The notes under the pieces are model-generated. The model made no database searches and had not been told where the DNA came from. It saw only the letters and a program-made list of their open reading frames with translations. A stretch of DNA of 10,507 nucleotides from Bacillota bacterium (lineage in GTDB: Bacteria; Bacillota; Clostridia; Lachnospirales; Lachnospiraceae), in the NCBI GenBank assembly GCA_023435645.1, contig JAEYRK010000015.1, forward strand, positions 1 to 10,507. Reading direction: 5' to 3'. This document shows, piece after piece, positions 1 to 6,435 of this stretch (position 1 is the stretch's first letter; each line of letters starts with the position of its first letter). Made by a program: the position numbers and the translations under genes.

Positions 1-69
1 CTCCTGTGTATTTGTTTGTGAGCTGGCAAAACCCACATTCATTATAGCACGGGAGGTTTTTTGCTTGAA
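1..69 (-). promoter_or_regulatory. Minus-strand promoter and RBS of a gene beyond the left edge
   Basis: Read on the minus strand there is a perfect TATAAT -10 (41-46), 17 nt from a weak TTCAAG -35 (64-69). The expected transcript start is near 34. The leader runs to AGGAG at positions 1-5, at the right place for a start codon just outside the window. This suggests another minus-strand gene begins immediately to the left. The -35 matches consensus at only three positions, so the call rests on the -10 and the edge Shine-Dalgarno. Confidence 0.35.
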
Positions 70-88
70 GCTAAAGCAAATCGGGACG

Positions 89-114
89 CACCTGCAGAGC
101 AGGTGGTTTATTTT
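89..114 (+). terminator. Small perfect hairpin, weak terminator-like
   Basis: CACCTGC (89-95) and GCAGGTG (99-105) form a perfect 7-bp stem with an AGA loop, followed on the plus strand by GTTTATTTT. No plus-strand gene that would use it is visible in the window. It may be a chance hairpin, or the end of a transcript entering from the left. Confidence 0.2.
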
Positions 115-125
115 ATCTGCGATAC

Positions 126-165
126 AAAAATACCCCCCGAATTATCCGATTAACGGCATTCGGGG
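126..165 (-). terminator. Probable terminator of the VOC gene at 260-739
   Basis: On the minus strand CCCCGAAT (165-158) pairs with ATTCGGGG (142-135). An inner CCG/CGG helix closes an ATTAA-type loop, and GGTATTTTTG follows. It lies about 95 nt past the stop codon of the VOC gene. The U-run is modest (five T in a row), so termination strength is uncertain. Confidence 0.45.
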
Positions 166-259
166 AGCGCGCCTAATTCAAATCACTTTCCTTCCTTTTC
201 TAATCGCTTCATGGCATAGGGCAGATTACTGTATTGGGCAGATCAATAGATTGGGCACT

Positions 260-739
260 TCAATGTATGGGCTGTTCACCCAAATCCTCAAGTTCTTTTA
301 TTATAATCTTCTTCATTTGCATCATTCCTTTGATCTGAGCATCCGTCTTTAATAGCTCCCCCATGTGATAAGGAACAATCTGCCAGGATAAACCGTACCT
401 ATCCTTAACCCAGCCGCATTGCTCTGCTTCCTTGACATGGGAAAGCTTATCCCAGTAATAATCAATTTCATTCTGATCATCACATTCTATCGTAAATGAT
501 ATTGCCTCACTGAAATGAAAGTAGGGTCCCCCATCCAATGCTAAAAATTTAATTCCGTTTAGAATAAATTCTGCCGTTATAATCTTGCCGGACATACCGG
601 TAAAATGCTCATCCAGGCTCTCATCAGGGTATCTTTCAATACTCAATAGCTGAGAATTCGGAAAAACACTGATGTAATAAAGAATCGCTTCTTCACAATT
701 ATTGTCTCCAAACCATAGGGACGGTACTATTCTCCTCAT
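260..739 (-). CDS. VOC family protein, PhnB / 3-demethylubiquinone methyltransferase-like fold
   Basis: This 159-residue protein belongs to the vicinal oxygen chelate superfamily, in the PhnB-like group once named after 3-demethylubiquinone-9 3-methyltransferase. Members are small soluble dimers of paired beta-alpha-beta-beta-beta units; most have no proven reaction. The family pattern is clear: an N-terminal LWF segment followed by the helix AILYYISVFPNS (res. 18-29), then LALDGGPYFHFSEAISFTIEC (66-86, key residues GG, F, AISF), a YWDKL helix, and CGWVKDRYGLSW (108-119). The frame stays open upstream to 829, but ATG 739 is preferred: GGAGGT at 744-749 lies 4 nt before it and the homologous fold starts there. 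The gene has its own promoter (834-862) and a likely terminator (126-165), so it looks monocistronic. The substrate is unknown. A role in resistance or detoxification is possible from its neighbours but not shown. Confidence 0.85.
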   Translation of the reverse strand: MRRIVPSLWFGDNNCEEAILYYISVFPNSQLLSIERYPDESLDEHFTGMSGKIITAEFILNGIKFLALDGGPYFHFSEAISFTIECDDQNEIDYYWDKLSHVKEAEQCGWVKDRYGLSWQIVPYHMGELLKTDAQIKGMMQMKKIIIKELEDLGEQPIH

Positions 740-833
740 TTTGACCTCCAATCCGTATTTTGAAGCAGGAATGTCTGACTCACGGTTCAAAATACTATCA
801 CTGCTGCACCAATGTTCTCTTGATAACAATTAA

Positions 834-862
834 ATTGTATCATATAAGATTGAATTCAACAA
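834..862 (-). promoter_or_regulatory. Promoter of the VOC gene
   Basis: Minus strand: TTGTTG (862-857), 17-nt spacer, TACAAT (839-834). The -10 matches consensus at five of six positions and the -35 at three. The transcript would start near 827, giving a leader of about 88 nt. A near-palindrome, ACAATT-A-AATTGT, spans 825-837 and overlaps the -10 element; it could be an operator. Confidence 0.45.
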
Positions 863-948
863 CAGTATTTTTACATAAACTACCATTGGAGTTACTTTAA
901 GCCACTACCTTCCCTTCCTTGCTATACTTTCCCGTTTCTTTACGAGCT

Positions 949-960
949 AGGACTAGTCCT
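949..960. repeat. 12-bp perfect palindrome in the gap between the VOC and merR-type genes
   Basis: AGGACTAGTCCT is self-complementary over 12 bp. It lies about 40 bp past the stop of the MerR-type gene in the 830-1000 spacer. That spacer otherwise contains no gene and no clear terminator. Its function is unknown; it could be a protein-binding site or chance. Confidence 0.3.
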
Positions 961-1000
961 CTCATGCCTTTATCCCTGCTCATTTCTACCTACCCTATTA

Positions 1001-1777
1001 TTAAAGTTCCCTGTCCTCAAGCTTCTCTGTACTCTGACTGCTCTCTATCATTATTTCGAGCATGTCCATCATCTCCAGCGCATCCCCTTCCGCCATGCTG
1101 AGCGCTGTGATATACCGATCAGCTGCACATACGATATCCTCTTCCTCCTCGGGTGTATCTATCACCTTACGGATATCTCTGTCACCCTGATCCAATCGGT
1201 TGAGCATCCGTAGAATTGACATCATGGAATAATGAGCGTTACGCAGGGTTCTGATGATTTTTAACCGGTTCATTTCCCTCTGACCATATTTTCTGTGTCC
1301 ATTCTTATCACGGGGTACCTGAAGCAGGCCATTTCTCTCCCAGTCGCGCAAAACATCAATTGTGATGCCGAGTTTTTTCGCCACCTCGACTCTCCCATGG
1401 AGCACAATATTTTCCTCCGTATTTCCATGTTTCTCTATGATATGAAGTGTTAAGCGGATTGCTTCCTCGGCCCCTTCCTTCTCTTCCCGAAGATGCTCCA
1501 GGTACCTTTTTGTACCTTGGTATGCTTCATGTACATTACCGGCAGCTGCCAGCTTCACAATCTGATAGACCTCGCGCCTTAGCCTGCTGCTGATGATTTC
1601 AGCTCGAAAGGCTGTACGAATCAGGCGAAGCTGGGCGAGGTGCCTGTCGTTAAAGATACGGTAACCGCTTGCCGTTCTCGGAATCACAGGAAGCAGCTGC
1701 ATTTCCTCATAAAACCGTATAGTATTGGGATGGACCCCGATAATCTTGGCAATCTGAGCCGTCTGATAGGTTTTCAT
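1001..1777 (-). CDS. MerR-type transcriptional regulator with two tandem DNA-binding domains
   Basis: This 258-residue cytoplasmic regulator carries two complete MerR winged-helix domains in one chain. The first has its helix-turn-helix at residues 5-24 (TAQIAKIIGVHPNTIRFYEE) and a wing at 34-42 (key residues SGYR). The second has its helix-turn-helix at about 129-147 (RVEVAKKLGITIDVLRDWER, ending ERNGLL) and a wing at 156-164 (key residues NGHRKY). A charged helix (about 83-117) links them. The acidic, methionine-rich C-terminus (about 208-258) matches no ligand-binding domain I recognise. Classical MerR proteins have one such domain and dimerise, so this one may act as a pseudo-dimer or read two half-sites. 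AGGAGG lies 9 nt before the ATG. The gene follows the UvrA-like gene by 110 nt with no visible terminator or strong promoter between, so co-transcription is likely. It is the best candidate for binding the boxes at 4483-4503 and 7220-7240; that link is inference. Confidence 0.85.
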   Translation of the reverse strand: MKTYQTAQIAKIIGVHPNTIRFYEEMQLLPVIPRTASGYRIFNDRHLAQLRLIRTAFRAEIISSRLRREVYQIVKLAAAGNVHEAYQGTKRYLEHLREEKEGAEEAIRLTLHIIEKHGNTEENIVLHGRVEVAKKLGITIDVLRDWERNGLLQVPRDKNGHRKYGQREMNRLKIIRTLRNAHYSMMSILRMLNRLDQGDRDIRKVIDTPEEEEDIVCAADRYITALSMAEGDALEMMDMLEIMIESSQSTEKLEDREL

Positions 1778-1887
1778 GCAGCCTCGCCTCCTGTTATTAC
1801 TTTCTATCCCTTGTTTTATCTTATTCTAAATCAAATTCTTTCTCTTATTCTTAGTGATTGATTCCTTATCCAACCCCGTCCTGAAGC

Positions 1888-4419
1888 TTACGACCTACGA
1901 AAGAGTGAGGACAGAGTCTTCCCCGTGCTGGAAGAGGGATTATGCATAATCTCCTCCGGCGTTCCCTGGGCAACTACTTCGCCCCCTTCATTCCCGCCTT
2001 CGGGGCCAAGATCAATGACCCAGTCTGATTCTAATATCATTTCCGGATGATGTTCAATGACAACGACACTATTGCCAAGCTTCACTAATCGGTCAAAAAC
2101 AGTCACCAGTCTGCCTGCATCCTGGGGATGAAGTCCGGTAGTCGGCTCATCAAACAGATAGAGTACTCTGCCCCCGGCACCGGTAGCAAGCTCCTTGGCC
2201 AGCTTTAGTCTCTGCGCTTCCCCTCCGGACAGGGTTGCTGTAGATTGTCCGAGTCCCAGATAGCCCAGTCCTACGTCCTGAAGGATCCGCAGCTTTGCAG
2301 CAATATGCTTCTCATTGGCAAATAGCTCTGCTGCTTCATCAATGCTTAGCTCCAATACCTCTGAGATATGATAACCCCGATATTTGATCTCCAAAATGGG
2401 CTTTTGATAACGCTTCCCTCGGCAGACATAGCAGACAAGCTCCACATCCGGCAGAAAATGCATGGATATGGACAGCCTTCCGGTTCCCTGACATTTTTCG
2501 CACCTTCCGTCGGGCACATTATAGGAGAAATGCTTTGCGGCAAGACCTCTTGCCTTTGTGTCCGGAAGGGAGGCAAATAAATCCCGTATGTCCGTAAAGA
2601 GATCCGTATAGGTTGCCGCGTTGGACCGGCTGGAGCGTCCAATGGACTGCTGGTCAATAACAACTACATCTGTCAGACTGTCCAGGCCTAAAAGATCCGG
2701 CTGTCCCTGCTTTTTACCCTGACTAAAATAAGCCTCTGCCGCCTCCGCCAGGTGCCCGAAGATTAGGCTTGATTTACCACTGCCTGAGACACCGGTAATC
2801 GCTACAAACCTGCCCAGTGGGATATCCACATTGATATGTTTTAAATTATTGACGGTCGCATTTCTGATGGCAATATGCCCTTCACTCCCCGAAAGCTTCC
2901 ACCTCTTTGGCTGGAAGTGGCTGTTCTGAAGATATCTTCCTGTGATGGAAGCCTCGCAGCTGATGATATCCTGAACACTGCCGCAGGCAACGATTCTACC
3001 ACCTTCCTTGCCCGCGCCCGGTCCAAAATCAATGATATGATCCGCTGCTTTCATGACCTCAATATCATGCTCAATTACGATCACCGTATTTCCCATATCA
3101 CGGAGCCGCCTCAGAACCTCAATGATTTTGCCGGTATCTCTGGCATGCAGACCGGAGGTCGGCTCATCCAGCACATATAGAACACCGGTCAGACCGCTGC
3201 CTAGAACAGAAGCCAGCTTGATGCGCTGCCATTCCCCCGCCGATAGGGAGGAAGCCGGCTGGTCAAGACTTAAATATCCTGCCCCTGCATGCACGATCCG
3301 ATCAATTCTGTTCTCTAAATCAACAATCACCTGCCTGACGATATCCCAGGCTTCCGGTTCAATGGAGGCTTGAAGCCCTTTCAGCCATTCTCTGACACCG
3401 GCGAGGGACAGGGACAATACCTCCTTAATATTCATGCCCCCAACCCTTACCTCCAGGATATCTGACCGGAACCTTATCCCATGGCACTCTGTACATTCTG
3501 TACTGACCAGGAATTTCTCCAGCTTCTGTCTGGCGCTGGCGGAGCTGTTCTCATTATACCTTCGCATCAGACTTGTAATTATTCCTTCAAACCTTCCTTC
3601 CGGTACCGTTTTGGGTGGGGCAATATTGGGAAAGCGCTTTTGAAACTGCGGGCTCAGAACGCCATACAAAAGCAGCTCTGTCTGGACCTCGTTATAAGAG
3701 CCGACAGGCATTGTGATATCCATATCAAAGCCATAATGCTTGGCTGCCTGAACCATGGAGCCACCGTAACGGTCAACAAACACCTGATCCCAACCGGTGA
3801 CAGCAAATTCCCGGATACTTTTGTTATGATCCACCAGCTGACTGATATCCGGTGAGTTCACGACTCCAATTCCACTGCATACCGGACAGGCTCCTTGGGG
3901 CTTGTTAAAGGAGAAATGACTGGCTGTCAGCTCAACAACCTGCTTGCCACAATGGGTGCAGGGAATGGTCTGTTCAAACAGTTCCGTATTGTCTGTTTCC
4001 TGGTCCGGCTGTTCAGAATACATGGCTTCGGTGGTATCGCTATAGCTTTGCGTAATTTTTTTACCACAGTGGGGACAGGTCCTTTCGCCCAGCTTGGCGA
4101 ATAATACCCGCAGGTAAGGAGATATTTCCGTAACAGTCCCCACCGTCGAACGGGGATTGTTGTTTGTCTGATGCTGATTGATGGATATCGCAGGGGACAA
4201 ACCCTCAATACTTTCAACCTTCGGCCTGCTTCCGATCTCCATCGTCATGCCCATGGATTCCATATACTGCCGTTGGCATTCCCTTTGCAGTGTTTCCATC
4301 GCCAGCGTTGATTTGCCGCTGCCGGATAGTCCGGTAAATACGATTAGTTTATTTTTAGGAATCTGAACATCAATATTTTTTAAATTATTTTCCTTCGCAC
4401 CTTTGATCTTAATGAACAT
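1888..4419 (-). CDS. UvrA-like double ABC ATPase, short class without the UvrB-binding domain (UvrA2/DrrC-like)
   Basis: This 843-residue soluble protein has two ABC ATPase halves. Half one has Walker A GLSGSGKS (30-37), signature LSAGEWQR (392-399) and Walker B VLYVLDEP (413-420). Half two has Walker A GVSGSGKS (543-550), signature LSGGEAQR (730-737) and Walker B VLYLFDEP (752-759). Cysteine pairs typical of UvrA zinc modules occur at 154/157 with 178/181 and at 640/643 with 663/666; further CxxC pairs lie at 115/118 and 309/312. Housekeeping UvrA is about 940 residues with roughly 130 residues between its first Cys pair and first zinc module. Here the gap is about 40, so the UvrB-interaction region is missing, as in UvrA2 and drug-protection relatives such as DrrC. 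The first signature has Ala where Gly is usual. The likely role is binding DNA lesions or intercalated drug and giving self-protection, not canonical excision repair. AAGGAAAGGG lies 8 nt before the ATG. Confidence 0.93.
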   Translation of the reverse strand: MFIKIKGAKENNLKNIDVQIPKNKLIVFTGLSGSGKSTLAMETLQRECQRQYMESMGMTMEIGSRPKVESIEGLSPAISINQHQTNNNPRSTVGTVTEISPYLRVLFAKLGERTCPHCGKKITQSYSDTTEAMYSEQPDQETDNTELFEQTIPCTHCGKQVVELTASHFSFNKPQGACPVCSGIGVVNSPDISQLVDHNKSIREFAVTGWDQVFVDRYGGSMVQAAKHYGFDMDITMPVGSYNEVQTELLLYGVLSPQFQKRFPNIAPPKTVPEGRFEGIITSLMRRYNENSSASARQKLEKFLVSTECTECHGIRFRSDILEVRVGGMNIKEVLSLSLAGVREWLKGLQASIEPEAWDIVRQVIVDLENRIDRIVHAGAGYLSLDQPASSLSAGEWQRIKLASVLGSGLTGVLYVLDEPTSGLHARDTGKIIEVLRRLRDMGNTVIVIEHDIEVMKAADHIIDFGPGAGKEGGRIVACGSVQDIISCEASITGRYLQNSHFQPKRWKLSGSEGHIAIRNATVNNLKHINVDIPLGRFVAITGVSGSGKSSLIFGHLAEAAEAYFSQGKKQGQPDLLGLDSLTDVVVIDQQSIGRSSRSNAATYTDLFTDIRDLFASLPDTKARGLAAKHFSYNVPDGRCEKCQGTGRLSISMHFLPDVELVCYVCRGKRYQKPILEIKYRGYHISEVLELSIDEAAELFANEKHIAAKLRILQDVGLGYLGLGQSTATLSGGEAQRLKLAKELATGAGGRVLYLFDEPTTGLHPQDAGRLVTVFDRLVKLGNSVVVIEHHPEMILESDWVIDLGPEGGNEGGEVVAQGTPEEIMHNPSSSTGKTLSSLFRRS

Positions 4420-4457
4420 GAGCTATACCCTTTCCTTGTATTCATTATTGTACGATA

Positions 4458-4503
4458 CCAGTATAGCATCACCTGCTCATGGTGGTGGTATACTGGAGGG
4501 TTA
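4458..4503 (-). promoter_or_regulatory. Promoter/operator of the UvrA-like gene: long palindrome, shared box and TATACT
   Basis: Arms 4458-4473 and 4481-4496 are inverted repeats with 14 of 16 positions paired around a 7-nt centre (TGCTCAT); the outer arms are CCAGTATA/TATACTGG. Positions 4483-4503 are identical over 21 nt to 7220-7240 before the exporter. On the minus strand TATACT (4465-4460) is a good -10, putting the start near 4453 and the leader at about 34 nt. No consensus -35 lies at 16-21 nt; the shared box covers that region, as expected for an activator-dependent promoter. An alternative -10, TACAAT, lies at 4452-4447. Confidence 0.6.
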
Positions 4504-4517
4504 ACTGCGCCATAGAA

Positions 4518-4553
4518 TAACAGGGTCAACAATCTAGTCTGTTCACCCTGTTA
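4518..4553 (-). terminator. Stem-loop after the hydrolase gene, possible weak terminator
   Basis: TAACAGGGT (4518-4526) and ACCCTGTTA (4545-4553) form a perfect 9-bp stem. After one mismatch it continues as CAACA/TGTTC-type inner pairing around an 8-nt loop. It sits 71 nt past the hydrolase stop and just upstream of the UvrA-gene operator. Neither side has a true T-run (minus: ATTCTATGG), so it may terminate poorly or insulate the two transcription units. Confidence 0.35.
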
Positions 4554-4623
4554 CAATCATTGGCTGTTTCAAAACACGGTACACATATGAGAGCCCTCAT
4601 TCTGCCTGGAAACATAGGAATGA

Positions 4624-5499
4624 TCAGCTGTGTTTGCTGAGGAAGCACCTTACAGTGTCGCCTGCAGCTTCCGGAAGCTGCATCCAAACATAAGCATGAA
4701 CGGCATGTTCTATATACGCAATTTCAAAAACCTCCAGAAACTCGGTAAAGCCGGATAGAATGCTTCTGATTGTTTCATTCTTCCACTCCTCCTCACTGAG
4801 TAGAAATAAAACAGGGCATTCTACCTGCTTATAATATTGCTCAAACCTCACATCCCAGTATTTCTCAATATATTCCGTTCTAACACGATTCAAATAGCAA
4901 TAGGTATAGCCACCATGCTCTGTCTGCTGCAAACTATTCTCAAGAAAGGGTAGGAAGGCATCATTCCACAGCCCTTGTTCTGTCAGCTCTGTACGCTCTT
5001 CCTCGATATATTCTGCCTTTGTTTGAAAGATCCGTTCCACCCTAGTGGCCAATTCCATCCTCAAAGCCTCTTTTTTAAGCTCAATTTCATCCTCAGTTCC
5101 CTGGAATAGCCCATATTCTCCAAACTCATTATATAAAGCACCTTCACAAATCAAGGATCGAACGAGCTCCGGGTGGGACGCCGCTAAGCTAAGACCTATC
5201 TCTGCCCCCATTGAGCTTCCTACAATATGGCAATGCTCAATCCCGAAATGACACATCAGCAAGTACAAATCCTTTGCCATTTGATCAATATGATATCCTT
5301 CCAAGGGCTTATCGGATTTGCCATGCCCTCTGATATCGGGAATAATGATACTGTAATCGCTTTCAAATAGTGGTATGATACCATCCCACATATTCATATT
5401 ACCGCCGCTAAAATGAATGAATAGAACAAGCGGTTTATCCTTTAAGCTATATTTTACATTAATATCGATGCTTCCCACTTTTATTTTTTCTTCTGTCAT
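4624..5499 (-). CDS. Alpha/beta hydrolase
   Basis: This 291-residue cytoplasmic protein has the alpha/beta-hydrolase fold. The oxyanion-hole strand reads VLFIHFSGG (25-33), followed by IIPDIRGHGKSDKP (52-65). The nucleophile elbow GSSMG (94-98) puts the catalytic serine at 96. His268 (in HAVHAY) is the probable catalytic histidine. At the usual acid position the sequence is LLSEEEW (233-239), so Glu may replace the more common Asp. A lid of about 70 residues (120-215) is rich in charged helix and is the likely specificity determinant; the substrate cannot be named. AGGAG lies 5 nt before the ATG. The gene has its own near-consensus promoter (5647-5675), and its leader consists of tandem repeats (5491-5650) that contain the start codon. 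It stands between the exporter and the UvrA-like gene; whether it modifies a toxic compound for the same pathway is speculation. Confidence 0.88.
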   Translation of the reverse strand: MTEEKIKVGSIDINVKYSLKDKPLVLFIHFSGGNMNMWDGIIPLFESDYSIIIPDIRGHGKSDKPLEGYHIDQMAKDLYLLMCHFGIEHCHIVGSSMGAEIGLSLAASHPELVRSLICEGALYNEFGEYGLFQGTEDEIELKKEALRMELATRVERIFQTKAEYIEEERTELTEQGLWNDAFLPFLENSLQQTEHGGYTYCYLNRVRTEYIEKYWDVRFEQYYKQVECPVLFLLSEEEWKNETIRSILSGFTEFLEVFEIAYIEHAVHAYVWMQLPEAAGDTVRCFLSKHS

Positions 5500-5650
5500 C
5501 TTATCTCCTGCTATCTTATCTTCTGTTATCTAATTTTCTGTTAGCTAATCTGCTGACATCTAATCTCCGAATCTTAACTCCTTTTATCTTATCTTCTGAA
5601 TCTTTTCTCTGAATCTTGTCTTCTGAATCTTGTCTCCTGTTATCTTATTA
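5491..5650 (-). repeat. Eleven-unit imperfect tandem repeat forming the leader and start site of the hydrolase gene
   Basis: On the plus strand the consensus unit is TTCTGTTATCTTATC. Units start at 5491, 5506, 5521, 5536, 5551, 5566, 5579, 5594, 5608, 5621 and 5635, and are 13 to 16 nt long. Many differ from consensus at only one to four positions. On the coding strand the unit reads GATAAGATAACAGAA. In the first unit a single change creates the start codon (GATAAGATGACAGAA), and in the second a change creates the AGGAG Shine-Dalgarno. The array fills nearly the whole expected 5' leader, from the -10 (5647-5652) to the ATG (5497-5499). The unit length is not a fixed multiple of three, so this is not coding repetition. 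Confidence 0.8.
5545..5559 (-). other. Possible four-codon leader ORF (Met-Ser-Ala-Asp) inside the repeat array
   Basis: Within the repeat leader, GGAG (5568-5565) lies 5 nt before an ATG at 5559. The frame ATG-TCA-GCA-GAT then stops at TAG (5547-5545). It is a repeat variant that happens to contain both initiation signals. It might lower or tune hydrolase translation. It could equally be chance, since the unit GATAAGAT is one base away from an ATG. Confidence 0.2.
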
Positions 5651-5675
5651 TACCCTTCCCTGTCATAATTTTCAA
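5647..5675 (-). promoter_or_regulatory. Near-consensus promoter of the hydrolase gene
   Basis: Minus strand: TTGAAA (5675-5670), 17-nt spacer, TATAAT (5652-5647), with mismatch only at one -35 position. It lies in the 192-nt gap after the permease gene. It predicts a transcript of the hydrolase independent of the exporter operon, starting near 5640 with a leader of about 140 nt made of the tandem repeat. Unlike the UvrA-gene and exporter promoters it has no shared box, so it looks constitutive. Confidence 0.65.
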
Positions 5676-5691
5676 AACCTTTCTTCGATCA

Positions 5692-6435
5692 CTATTCCCA
5701 TTTAAAAAACTTAATTGCAGCACCCACACAAATTACTGTAACTGCACTCATAACAACAATAGGCAGCCATAGATTGTCGATCGGCAATCCCAGAAACATT
5801 GCTTTCATCAGCCCAATCCCCTGAGTCATTGGGAATACACTTACGATTTTCTGCATGGTTTCCGGCATAACCTCTAGCGGGAGGGTTGTCCCGGAAAAGA
5901 TCAGCATCGGAAAATAAAGGGCAGAGGCAATGACGCTTGCACTTTTTGCATTTTTTGCGATGCCACCCACCATCATTCCAATACTTAAGGTAGAAATCAT
6001 CGTTAGCAGCCAGCTTGCCAAGAAAGCCAACCATGAGCCTTTGGCAGATACATTCCAAAAGAGCATAGCCGTAGGAATGAGTGTAAGCATTGACAGGATA
6101 CAATAGATTACATAGATCGTAAACTCTACGGCAAGAAGCTTAACCGGGCTAACGGGTGTGACATGAAAGCGCTTTAAGATTTTGCGTTCCCGATACTCTG
6201 ACACCACCAGGGGTAAGCCCATTAATCCTCCGGCACAGATTGAAATCGTGCATAGCGCGGCAAAGGATTGCTCCATAAAGGTATACTCTGCCCTATCAGT
6301 AGCGGGCTTTGTTCCATAGATCATACCGAGAATTAGCAAAACTATCAAGGGCATAATGATAGCAAAAATTACCATATTCATATTTCTGACATTAAGCTTC
6401 CATTCGTTTTTTAATAGTATTCTAAAGGATCTCAT
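5692..6435 (-). CDS. ABC-2 type transporter permease
   Basis: This 247-residue integral membrane protein is the membrane half of an ABC exporter of the ABC-2 (DrrB-like) group. Six hydrophobic segments are visible: about 20-41, 57-80, 100-127, 134-159, 164-185 and 222-244. A cytoplasmic loop after the second carries EYRERKILKRFHVTPVSP (85-102), the coupling-helix pattern of this family. The segment ending FSGTTLPLEVMP (about 179-190) is also typical. Its ATG overlaps the ATPase stop as ATGA (6432-6435), and the GGAGG inside the ATPase end serves as its ribosome binding site, so the two are translationally coupled. Two such subunits would pair with two ATPase subunits. ABC-2 exporters of this size move drugs, antibiotics, peptides or lipids; the cargo cannot be read from the sequence. 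Confidence 0.9.
   Translation of the reverse strand: MRSFRILLKNEWKLNVRNMNMVIFAIIMPLIVLLILGMIYGTKPATDRAEYTFMEQSFAALCTISICAGGLMGLPLVVSEYRERKILKRFHVTPVSPVKLLAVEFTIYVIYCILSMLTLIPTAMLFWNVSAKGSWLAFLASWLLTMISTLSIGMMVGGIAKNAKSASVIASALYFPMLIFSGTTLPLEVMPETMQKIVSVFPMTQGIGLMKAMFLGLPIDNLWLPIVVMSAVTVICVGAAIKFFKWE

Noticed and set aside
65..352. A 95-codon plus-strand frame with a TTG start after GGGAGG
   Set aside because: It runs over the terminator hairpins and antisense into the end of a well-supported VOC gene, and its translation resembles no family.
740..829. N-terminal extension of the VOC gene to an ATG at 829
   Set aside because: The ATG at 739 has a proper GGAGGT and matches where the family fold begins; the extension overlaps the predicted transcript start.
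2346..4366. Several long open frames antisense or out of frame inside the UvrA-like gene
   Set aside because: They are shadows of an 843-codon gene with all expected motifs; none has a recognisable domain or convincing ribosome binding site.
5491..5650. CRISPR array
   Set aside because: The repeats are directly adjacent with no spacers, are only 13-16 nt long, and no cas gene is present.
5711..6103. A 130-codon minus frame within the permease gene
   Set aside because: It is out of frame with the permease, which has clear membrane segments and family motifs; its cysteine-rich translation looks random.
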